Positions 6,594 through 12,333 of a stretch of 14,244 bases of DNA are shown one piece after another (position 1 is the first letter of the stretch; each line of letters starts with the position of its first letter). Under the pieces are notes generated by a model. The model searched no databases. It was given only the letters and a program-made list of their open reading frames with translations, and was not told the DNA's origin. A program made the translations under genes and the position numbers. The DNA is from Geodermatophilaceae bacterium (GTDB lineage: Bacteria > Actinomycetota > Actinomycetes > Mycobacteriales > Geodermatophilaceae): contig JACCUF010000148.1 in assembly GCA_013811975.1 (NCBI GenBank), forward strand, positions 1 to 14,244, given 5' to 3'.

Positions 6594-6621
6594 TTGACCA
6601 TATACCCCCATGGGGTATACT
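6594..6621 (+). promoter_or_regulatory. Sigma-70-type promoter for the DUF4396 gene
   Basis: TTGACC (6594-6599) and TATACT (6616-6621) are separated by 16 bases, close to consensus for a housekeeping sigma factor and much stronger than usual for this GC-rich genome. The copper operator fills the spacer and overlaps the -10, the expected layout for repression relieved by metal. The start codon of the downstream gene is 32 bases after the -10. Confidence 0.75.
6601..6619. promoter_or_regulatory. CsoR/RicR-like copper operator inside the DUF4396 promoter
   Basis: A near-perfect palindrome: TATACCCC (6601-6608), CAT, GGGGTATA (6612-6619). The core can also be read as TACCC-N5-GGGTA (6603-6617), the same form as the site before copZ. 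The sequence closely matches known CsoR operators of actinobacteria. A bound repressor would cover the -10 hexamer. Confidence 0.8.
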
Positions 6622-6653
6622 CGGGCAACATTTGCAGCGATGAGAGGTGCGGT

Positions 6654-7157
6654 ATGAGCGGGACAACAGCGAGTTGGGGGCCAGCCGTCCAGGCGACCCG
6701 GCACTGCTTGACCGGGTGTGCCATCGGTGAGGTTCTGGGGATGGTGATTGGTACCTCGATCGGACTGTCCAACGGATGGACGGTCGTGTTGGCGGTGGCG
6801 CTGGCGTTCTTCTTCGGCTATCTGCTGACCGTCCGATCGGTGCTTGGCGCGGGTCTGACGGTGCGTGCGGCAATCAAAGTCGCCCTGATCGCCGACACGG
6901 TGTCGATCACCGTCATGGAGATCGTGGACAACGCGATCATGTTGGCGATCCCGGGCGCGATGGAGGCCGGGATCAGCGGTTGGCTGTTCTGGGTCAGTCT
7001 GGCGATCGCGTTGGCGGTCGCGTTCGTGCTCACCGTCCCGATCAACCGGGTGATGATCAACCGAGGGCTGGGGCACGCAGTCGTTCATCGCCTACCACCA
7101 CAGGTAGATAGCCCTCGTCCGGACCTGCGGGGGCTCAGTGTCAGACCCTCTTCCTAG
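6654..7157 (+). CDS. DUF4396 membrane protein
   Basis: A 167-aa integral membrane protein of the DUF4396 family, whose function is unknown. About four hydrophobic segments are visible (near 21-39, 43-60, 73-98 and 110-131). The family signature at the N-terminus is HCLTGCAIGEVLGMVIGT, with H17, C18 and C22. A second conserved stretch is MEIVDNAIML (88-97), placing M88, E89 and D92 in or near the membrane. The C-terminal NRxxIxRGxGHAVVH adds H141 and H145. These residues could bind a metal within the bilayer. The ATG at 6654 has GAGAGG six bases upstream. It has its own promoter with an embedded CsoR-type operator, so copper control is a strong inference. DUF4396 modules often occur with copper genes; whether it transports, reduces or delivers copper is not known. 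Confidence 0.83.
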   Translation: MSGTTASWGPAVQATRHCLTGCAIGEVLGMVIGTSIGLSNGWTVVLAVALAFFFGYLLTVRSVLGAGLTVRAAIKVALIADTVSITVMEIVDNAIMLAIPGAMEAGISGWLFWVSLAIALAVAFVLTVPINRVMINRGLGHAVVHRLPPQVDSPRPDLRGLSVRPSS

Positions 7158-7217
7158 AGTCCATCTCGAGTGATCGCGACGCGGTCGACTCGTGAACTGC
7201 CCAGGAAGGGGAGGCTC

Positions 7218-7454
7218 ATGCTCATCGACTGCGACACCTGCCAGGTGCGGGGTGCGGCTTGCGGTGACTGTGTGGTCACCGTCCTGCTCGGTCCACCAGC
7301 CGCACTGGGCTCGGACACCCTGGAACTCGACGAGGTCGAGCAGGCAGCGGTCAGGGCGCTTGCCGAGGGGGGCTTGATCCCGCCCCTGCGACTCGTCCCG
7401 ATCATCACCCATGGCGAGCCAGACGCAACACAGAGTAGCCAGCAGGTCGGCTGA
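7218..7454 (+). CDS. Conserved small actinobacterial protein with two CXXC pairs
   Basis: A 78-aa protein beginning MLIDCDTC. C5 and C8 and then C15 and C18 form CXXC-X6-CXXC, which looks like a compact zinc or iron-sulfur site. The rest is a short helical segment (DEVEQAAVRALAEGG) followed by IPPLRLVPI. There is no signal peptide or membrane segment. From memory, similar small proteins are conserved in actinobacteria directly before the NlpC/P60 gene of this block, which suggests it belongs to the ancestral cluster rather than to the copper insertion. The ATG is supported by AGGAAGG and GGAGG runs upstream (7203-7214). Its function is unknown. A metal-binding role is inferred only from the cysteine spacing. 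Confidence 0.75.
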   Translation: MLIDCDTCQVRGAACGDCVVTVLLGPPAALGSDTLELDEVEQAAVRALAEGGLIPPLRLVPIITHGEPDATQSSQQVG

Positions 7455-7507
7455 TTCATGATCGAAAACTGCTGTGGCACAACGAATCCATAGATATCGG
7501 CCCGGCA

Positions 7508-7538
7508 TTGTCACGGCATGGTCACGACCCTGTAGGGT
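7508..7538 (+). promoter_or_regulatory. Possible promoter of the riboswitch-NlpC/P60 transcript
   Basis: TTGTCA (7508-7513) and TAGGGT (7533-7538) are separated by 19 bases, longer than ideal. Transcription would begin near 7545, about 45 bases before the aptamer. Tentative. Confidence 0.4.
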
Positions 7539-7587
7539 GACGCTCGGTTCAACGGGTGGAAGTCATTGCAGAGGATGACCCCGGGGA

Positions 7588-7727
7588 GCCACCGCCTAAT
7601 TGGCCGGAGAACGCTCTGCTTCGACGGCTGAACCGGGGACCCACCGTTCGTGGGGTGAATCGGCGCTTGCGTCGTAGGGCTACTCTTCCCGGCCCGAACC
7701 CGTCAGCTAACCCGGTAGGCGGTCGAC
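7588..7727 (+). ncRNA. c-di-AMP riboswitch, ydaO/yuaA type
   Basis: The leader of the NlpC/P60 gene carries the conserved blocks of the ydaO/yuaA riboswitch. In order these are CCGCCTAATT with GGAGAACG (7592-7613), ACCGGGGACCCA (7632-7643), GGGGTGAATCGG (7652-7663), GTAGGGC (7674-7680) and CCCGAACCCGTCAGCTAACC (7693-7712). The closing stem is a perfect 8-bp pairing of ACCGCCTA (7591-7598) with TAGGCGGT (7716-7723). Members of this class bind cyclic di-AMP and in actinobacteria commonly precede cell-wall hydrolase genes such as rpfA and NlpC/P60 genes, usually switching expression off when the ligand is abundant. The gene start lies 24 bases after the aptamer, so control may act at translation or by a structure near the ribosome-binding site. 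Confidence 0.92.
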
Positions 7728-7751
7728 GCGGAAGAAGGAGAGCCGCCGCTC

Positions 7752-8936
7752 GTGGCGACCCCCACCCATATTCACAAATCTCAGGCCCTCCGACAACTGC
7801 TCCGGCTCCTTGTTGTCGGTTGCGCGGTTCTCGTGGGCGCGACCCTCACTGCTCCGGTTGCCAGCGCTGATCCGCCGGTTCCGGGCACTGCCAGTGACGC
7901 CGCTCGTCTCGTGGCCGAGCTGGGCAGGGACTTAGAGGTCCTGCAGGAAGAGCAGAACGAGGCGCAAGTCGCCCTCGACCGCTTCATCGCCGATGCCGCA
8001 GCTGCGACCGTTGCCCTCGGGGAGGTCAACGCCACGCTGGTCGAGATAGACGGCCGAATGCGAGGTGTGGCACGGAGTGCCTTCGCCGGTGACCGGCTCG
8101 GCAGCTTCTCAGCGATTCTCACCGCCGATTCGCCGCAAGAGTTCCTGGATCGGGTCAACACGCTGGAGTTCATATCGGGACGCGACGGTGCGCTGTTGAC
8201 CCAGGCCACCCAAACCCGTAACGAAGCCCAGTCCCTGAACGACGCGGCCGACGTGGCCGTCGCAGCCTCACAGGCGGCCGTCGCCGAGATCGCCACTCGG
8301 CGGGCCGATCTTGCGAACCAGATCCAGACTTTTGAGGATCTCTACGCTCAGCTCTCGGCCGAGGAGCAGGCTGCCGCTGCGGCCGCCGAGGCCGCCGCTG
8401 CCGAGGCCGCCGCTTCGCAGGGCGACCGAACCGAGGGCGACCCAGCCGAGGGCGACCGAACCGAGGGCGACCGAACCGAGGGCGACCGATCCGAGGGCGA
8501 CGCCTCCAGGGATGACCGAACCGCCGTCGAGGGTTCTGATGGCAATGGACAAGCGCCGCCCGGAGAAATCGCCGCCCCGAGCGATGCTGCGAGGATCGCG
8601 GTCGAGACCGCCTACGCCCAACTGGGTGACAGGTACGTGTTTGGGGCTGGCGGACCGGACTCGTTCGACTGCTCTGGGCTCACCTCGTACGTCTATGCCG
8701 CGGCGGGGGTGAACTTGCCGCACTCGAGCAGGTCGCAGTCGACAATGGGTGTCCCGGTCAGTCGCAGTGAGTTGCAGCCAGGTGACCTGGTCTTCGCCTA
8801 CTCCCCGGTGAGCCACGTCGGCATCTATGTCGGTGGCGGCCAGGTCATCCACGCCTACTCCTACGGTTCCCCTGTTTCCCTTGGATCGGTCAATATGTGG
8901 GGGGCCTACAGCGGCGCGCGGCGGATCACCGGCTAG
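7752..8936 (+). CDS. Secreted NlpC/P60 peptidoglycan endopeptidase, RipC-like
   Basis: A 394-aa exported cell-wall hydrolase that would cut stem peptides in peptidoglycan. A signal peptide spans about 1-40, with cleavage likely after ASA. A long helical coiled-coil region follows (about 45-205), then an Ala/Glu-rich stretch and an acidic-basic Gly-Asp-Arg-Thr-Glu repeat linker (224-255). The C-terminal NlpC/P60 domain (about 280-394) has its catalytic residues intact: C307 in DCSGL, H355 in SHVGIYVGGG and H367 in VIHAYS. The layout and synteny match M. tuberculosis Rv2190c (RipC), in which the coiled coil can autoregulate or contact FtsEX-like partners; that is known for relatives only. The GTG start has GGAG 11 bases upstream, slightly long. 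A c-di-AMP riboswitch leader precedes it and a hairpin follows the stop. Confidence 0.92.
   Translation: MATPTHIHKSQALRQLLRLLVVGCAVLVGATLTAPVASADPPVPGTASDAARLVAELGRDLEVLQEEQNEAQVALDRFIADAAAATVALGEVNATLVEIDGRMRGVARSAFAGDRLGSFSAILTADSPQEFLDRVNTLEFISGRDGALLTQATQTRNEAQSLNDAADVAVAASQAAVAEIATRRADLANQIQTFEDLYAQLSAEEQAAAAAAEAAAAEAAASQGDRTEGDPAEGDRTEGDRTEGDRSEGDASRDDRTAVEGSDGNGQAPPGEIAAPSDAARIAVETAYAQLGDRYVFGAGGPDSFDCSGLTSYVYAAAGVNLPHSSRSQSTMGVPVSRSELQPGDLVFAYSPVSHVGIYVGGGQVIHAYSYGSPVSLGSVNMWGAYSGARRITG
8421..8510 (+). repeat. 15-bp in-frame tandem repeat in the NlpC/P60 gene
   Basis: Six consecutive 15-base units, four of them GGCGACCGAACCGAG or one base different, encode Gly-Asp-Arg-Thr-Glu. The second reads GDPAE and the last has diverged. 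They form the flexible linker between coiled coil and catalytic domain. Because the units are in frame, slippage would change linker length without breaking the enzyme. Confidence 0.9.
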
Positions 8937-8986
8937 CCGTTCACGCTTCGTCCGCACCAGCCCTCGACACCGTCCAGATCGAGCCG

Positions 8987-9012
8987 GCCCACCTAGCATT
9001 CATCAGGTGGGC
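8987..9012 (+). terminator. Hairpin after the NlpC/P60 gene, likely terminator
   Basis: A perfect 8-bp inverted repeat: GCCCACCT (8987-8994) and AGGTGGGC (9005-9012) with a 10-base loop, starting 51 bases past the stop. There is no U-tract. It would separate the riboswitch-controlled gene from the protease gene. Confidence 0.55.
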
Positions 9013-9092
9013 AGGGCAATCAAGATCATGAAGGTGATTTCGGTCGCGCGGTTGCGCCGCAGATCCCCGACGACTTTTTCGGGTCGACCAGA

Positions 9093-10367
9093 TTGATCGG
9101 GTCGCGGCGCGCTGCATGGATCACCCTGGCCGTCATCCTGATCGCCGTCCTCGCCCTCGTCGTGATCCTGATTCCATGGCGGGTAGCGCCGATCCCCGTT
9201 GGCGGGACCGTTCCCGATGCCACGCGTGACTTCACGCCCGCGGAGCTGTCTCGCGCGGCGGCGCTGGCGGCCCGCATCCAGCCCACTGCGCTGCTCAGCC
9301 TGGCAGTAAGCCTGGTCATCTCAGCCTTGCTCGGTCTCACCTCCCTCGGCGCCCGGATCGTCACCCTGGCAGCCAGACCCATGGGCGGGGGATGGGTGTG
9401 GCAAGTGATCCTCGGTAGCCTGGCGCTCGGTCTGATCGGTCGGCTGGCCACCCTGCCCCTCTCCGCATACGCCGAGACGGTGTTGAGAAGGTACGGGTTG
9501 TCTACCCGCGGCTGGGGCCTGTGGGCTGCCGACATCGCGAAATCCGTTGCGATCGGCGTCGCCTTGACCGCGCTGGTCCTGATGGTCTTTTACGGGTCGA
9601 TGCGGCTGGCTCCTCGGCTGTGGTGGACGATTGCGGCTACGGCCGTGGCCGCCCTGGTGGTAGTGGGGTCCTTCCTCTACCCGGTGCTCGTCGAGCCTGC
9701 CTTCAACCAGTTCAGGTCGATGCCGCAGTCCCAACTGCGGGGAGATCTCCTCGCCGTCGCCGAGCGGGATGGCGTCGCCGTCGACGACGTCCTCGTCGCC
9801 GACGCCTCCCGCCGCACGACCGCCCTCAATGCCTACGTCTCCGGCTTCGGATCCACCCGCCGGATCGTCGTCTACGACACGCTCTTGGACAGCGAGTCGC
9901 CGGCGGTGATCGAGACCATCGTCGCTCACGAATTGGGACACGCCAAGAGCAACGACGTCGTGCTCGGTACGGCGATCGGGGCGCTGGGGGCCGCGGCGGC
10001 GGTCATTGCGGGCTACCTGCTGGTTGGTTGGGCACCTCTGTTGCGCCGTGCGGGTGCGTCGTCGCTTGCCGACCCCCGAAGCATGGCTCTGGTGCTCTTC
10101 GTCCTGGCCGCGGTCGGCCTGATACTGGCGCCTGCGCAGAGCCTGATCTCCCGACAGATCGAGGCCAGCGCCGACGTGCACGCTCTCGACCTGACCCGTG
10201 ACCCGGCAGCGTTCATCGAGATGCAGCGGCGCCTTGGCATTCGCAACATCGCTGCCCTTGAACCCAATCAGCTCTACTACTGGGTCTTTGCCTCCCATCC
10301 CTCGACCGTCGAACGGATCGCCACGGCGCGTGACTGGGCGCAGGTCAACCGTGCGAGCCCACCGTGA
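9093..10367 (+). CDS. M48 family membrane metalloprotease (Ste24/HtpX-like)
   Basis: A 424-aa zinc protease embedded in the membrane. The zinc site is HELGH (H279, E280, H283), with the third ligand E357 in RQIEASADVHAL and D361 close by. Hydrophobic segments lie at about 9-28, 52-73, 84-105, 121-165, 288-309 and 330-346, the Ste24-like arrangement of membrane helices on both sides of the metal site. A conserved N-A-Y (ALNAYVSGFG) and an SHPSTVERI motif near the C-terminus fit M48A. Bacterial members remove damaged membrane proteins or process lipidated peptides; the substrate here is unknown. The TTG at 9093 has no ribosome-binding site and the frame is open further upstream without a good start, so the N-terminus is uncertain. 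Its TGA overlaps the GTG of pimB as GTGA, so the two are translationally coupled. Confidence 0.88.
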   Translation: MIGSRRAAWITLAVILIAVLALVVILIPWRVAPIPVGGTVPDATRDFTPAELSRAAALAARIQPTALLSLAVSLVISALLGLTSLGARIVTLAARPMGGGWVWQVILGSLALGLIGRLATLPLSAYAETVLRRYGLSTRGWGLWAADIAKSVAIGVALTALVLMVFYGSMRLAPRLWWTIAATAVAALVVVGSFLYPVLVEPAFNQFRSMPQSQLRGDLLAVAERDGVAVDDVLVADASRRTTALNAYVSGFGSTRRIVVYDTLLDSESPAVIETIVAHELGHAKSNDVVLGTAIGALGAAAAVIAGYLLVGWAPLLRRAGASSLADPRSMALVLFVLAAVGLILAPAQSLISRQIEASADVHALDLTRDPAAFIEMQRRLGIRNIAALEPNQLYYWVFASHPSTVERIATARDWAQVNRASPP

Positions 10368-11506
10368 CCGACGGTTCGCCCTCGACGACCCGGACGCTGG
10401 TCGTCACCAACGACTTCCCACCCCGTCAGGGCGGCATCCAGACCTACGTCAGTGCACTGGTGCGCCGCCAGCCGGCTGATTCTGTCGTCGTGTTCGCACC
10501 GGCGTGGGACGGGGCAGCCGCCTACGACAGCGCACAAGCCTTCCCGATCGTCCGGCACCGGACGAGCCTGATCCTGCCCACCTCGGAGATTCGGCGACGA
10601 GTCGGCGCCCTGGCCCGCGAACACGACTGCAACCGGGCGTGGTTCGGAGCGGCCGCGCCTCTAGCGTTGTTGGCACCGGTCTTGCGGGACAACGGGATCG
10701 AACGGATGATCGCCTCGACCCACGGGCACGAGACGGGTTGGGTGCGGTTACCCGGCGCTCGACAGTTGCTGCACCGCCTGGCCGCCGAGGTCGACGTAGT
10801 CACCTACATCACCGAATTCACCCGCGGCGTCCTGGAGCCCGCCTTGGCCGATGTCACCAAGCTGGCCCACCTACCGCCAGGCGTCGACGTCTCAACATTC
10901 CATCCCGCTGTCACCGGTGCGCCCGTACGCCGCCGGCTGGGCTTGGACGCGGCGACGCCGGTGGTGGCGTGCGTGTCACGGCTGGTCCGCCGAAAGGGGC
11001 AGGACGTCTTGATCCGGGCCTGGCCGCAGGTGCGTTCCCGGTTTCCGGATGCGGCCCTGCTGATCGTCGGTAGCGGCCCGGACGCCAACCGATTGCAGAC
11101 TCTGGTGGAACGGGTCGGTGCCCAGGGCGTGCACTTCGTCGGGGGGGTGAGTTGGCCAGATCTGCCGTCGTACTACGCCGCATGCGATGTGTTCGTCATG
11201 CCGTGCCGGACGCGGCGCGCCGGGCTGGACGTGGAGGGGCTCGGGATGGTTTACCTGGAAGCCGCTGCCTGCGCCCGACCGGTGATCGCCGGCACCTCGG
11301 GTGGTGCGCCGGAGGCGGTACGCGAGGGCGAGACCGGCCTGGTCGTCGACGACCCCCGATCGCCGCCATCGGTGGCTGCCAGCATCCTCGAGCTGCTCGA
11401 AGATCGGGACCGAGCCAGCGCCATGGGTCTGGCCGGGCGGGCCTGGGTCGAAGCGCAATGGACCTGGGACTCTCTAGCCGCGCGTTGGCGAAGCCTGCTC
11501 GCCTAG
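10364..11506 (+). CDS. pimB: GDP-mannose-dependent phosphatidylinositol mannosyltransferase, PimB-like
   Basis: A GT-B fold, GT4-family glycosyltransferase of 380 aa expected to add the second mannose to (acyl-)phosphatidylinositol monomannoside at the cytoplasmic face of the membrane, using GDP-mannose. The N-terminal acceptor domain has the GGIQTYV loop (G23-G24 onward) and STHGHETGW with H120. The donor domain has SRLVRRKG (R206 and K211), the VGSGPD strand and the EX7E motif, E291 to E299 in EGLGMVYLEA. All are intact and the length is normal. Synteny with the NlpC/P60 and fadD15 genes matches M. tuberculosis Rv2188c, supporting PimB rather than another GT4 enzyme. The GTG start lies inside the stop of the M48 protease gene. 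It converges on the PLA2-like gene, with a hairpin spanning both stops. Confidence 0.9.
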   Translation: MTDGSPSTTRTLVVTNDFPPRQGGIQTYVSALVRRQPADSVVVFAPAWDGAAAYDSAQAFPIVRHRTSLILPTSEIRRRVGALAREHDCNRAWFGAAAPLALLAPVLRDNGIERMIASTHGHETGWVRLPGARQLLHRLAAEVDVVTYITEFTRGVLEPALADVTKLAHLPPGVDVSTFHPAVTGAPVRRRLGLDAATPVVACVSRLVRRKGQDVLIRAWPQVRSRFPDAALLIVGSGPDANRLQTLVERVGAQGVHFVGGVSWPDLPSYYAACDVFVMPCRTRRAGLDVEGLGMVYLEAAACARPVIAGTSGGAPEAVREGETGLVVDDPRSPPSVAASILELLEDRDRASAMGLAGRAWVEAQWTWDSLAARWRSLLA

Positions 11507-11525
11507 CGCGTAGATTCTCACGCGC
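11506..11525. terminator. Possible bidirectional terminator between convergent genes
   Basis: GCGCGT (11506-11511) and ACGCGC (11520-11525) form a 6-bp perfect stem with an 8-base loop. It contains the end of the pimB stop codon and the whole stop codon of the opposing PLA2-like gene. The stem is short, so termination is only suggested. Confidence 0.4.
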
Positions 11526-12324
11526 CGAGGGCAGACACTGTCGGGGCGCTCTGGAACCGGGCCATCGGATCCGGGTAGTCCCTGCGCTGGAATCGGCCAG
11601 CGCCCAAGACGGTCAGGGTGAGCAAGGCCAGAGCACCGAGGTAACGCCACGGGTTCTTCTCGATCGGTGGTCCGTTTCCCTCCCGCCAACTGTTCACGTT
11701 GATGATCACCTCGGTGGCCAGGACCTGCCCATGGCAGGCCAGGCCGCTGGCACCGATCTGCACCAGGTCGCAGCGCTGGTGCATCTCGGCGTACCACCAA
11801 TCGTCGACCATCGGGCGAGCCCACTCACCAAGTGGGACGCCGATCTCGGCGGCGTAACGCAACAGGTCATAGCCGTAGTCGTGTCCCTTGCAGGTCGGTT
11901 CCATGTCGAAGGCCAGATGCACCGGCGAGGAGCAGGCGCCGATCGGCTCGGCCAGGGACAGGGTGCCGTTGATGTCGATCACCTCCGGGCGGTAGCCCAT
12001 CACCAACACGAAGTCGCCGGGGATGGAGGCGATCAGTTCAGCCCGCCGATCCGGTCCGGTGGCTTCGCGGCCGATAAGCACCTCGACGGCGTGAGCGGTC
12101 GCAGGGTCTCCGCGGCCAGGGAGAGTCACGACCGGGGATCCCGCCCCGCTGACGAGCAGGAACATGGCGATCACCACAGTTGCCTGCAGCAGCGCCCACA
12201 CGATTCGCGGCGAGATCAACTCCGCTGGGTTCGACAGGCCGGGCAGCAGGGATCGGCGCACCCGTGGAGGTGCGGTCAGGCGGGCCTGCTCGATCGGCCA
12301 GGTCAGATACCGCATCGGTGCCAT
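11518..12324 (-). CDS. Membrane-anchored phospholipase A2-like protein
   Basis: A 268-aa protein with a hydrophobic segment at 41-59 and another at 229-243, leaving a loop of about 170 residues presumably outside the cell. The loop contains the segment CKGHDYGYDLLRYA, with C145, H148 and D149. This resembles the CHRHDFGY active site of secreted bacterial phospholipase A2 enzymes, where His-Asp and bound calcium hydrolyse the sn-2 ester. C131, C185 and C197 could form disulfides with C145, and D174-D175 could supply the further acidic residue. The match is by motif only, so lipase activity is inferred. The ATG is well placed: GAGG overlaps the stop of the acyl-CoA ligase gene nine bases upstream, implying co-translation. 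A lipase releasing fatty acids beside an enzyme activating them makes biological sense. Confidence 0.62.
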   Translation of the reverse strand: MAPMRYLTWPIEQARLTAPPRVRRSLLPGLSNPAELISPRIVWALLQATVVIAMFLLVSGAGSPVVTLPGRGDPATAHAVEVLIGREATGPDRRAELIASIPGDFVLVMGYRPEVIDINGTLSLAEPIGACSSPVHLAFDMEPTCKGHDYGYDLLRYAAEIGVPLGEWARPMVDDWWYAEMHQRCDLVQIGASGLACHGQVLATEVIINVNSWREGNGPPIEKNPWRYLGALALLTLTVLGAGRFQRRDYPDPMARFQSAPTVSALGA

Positions 12325-12333
12325 AGTGGCACC

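Noticed and set aside
8421..8510. CRISPR-like repeat array
   Set aside because: Units are 15 bp, contiguous without spacers and in frame with a protein.
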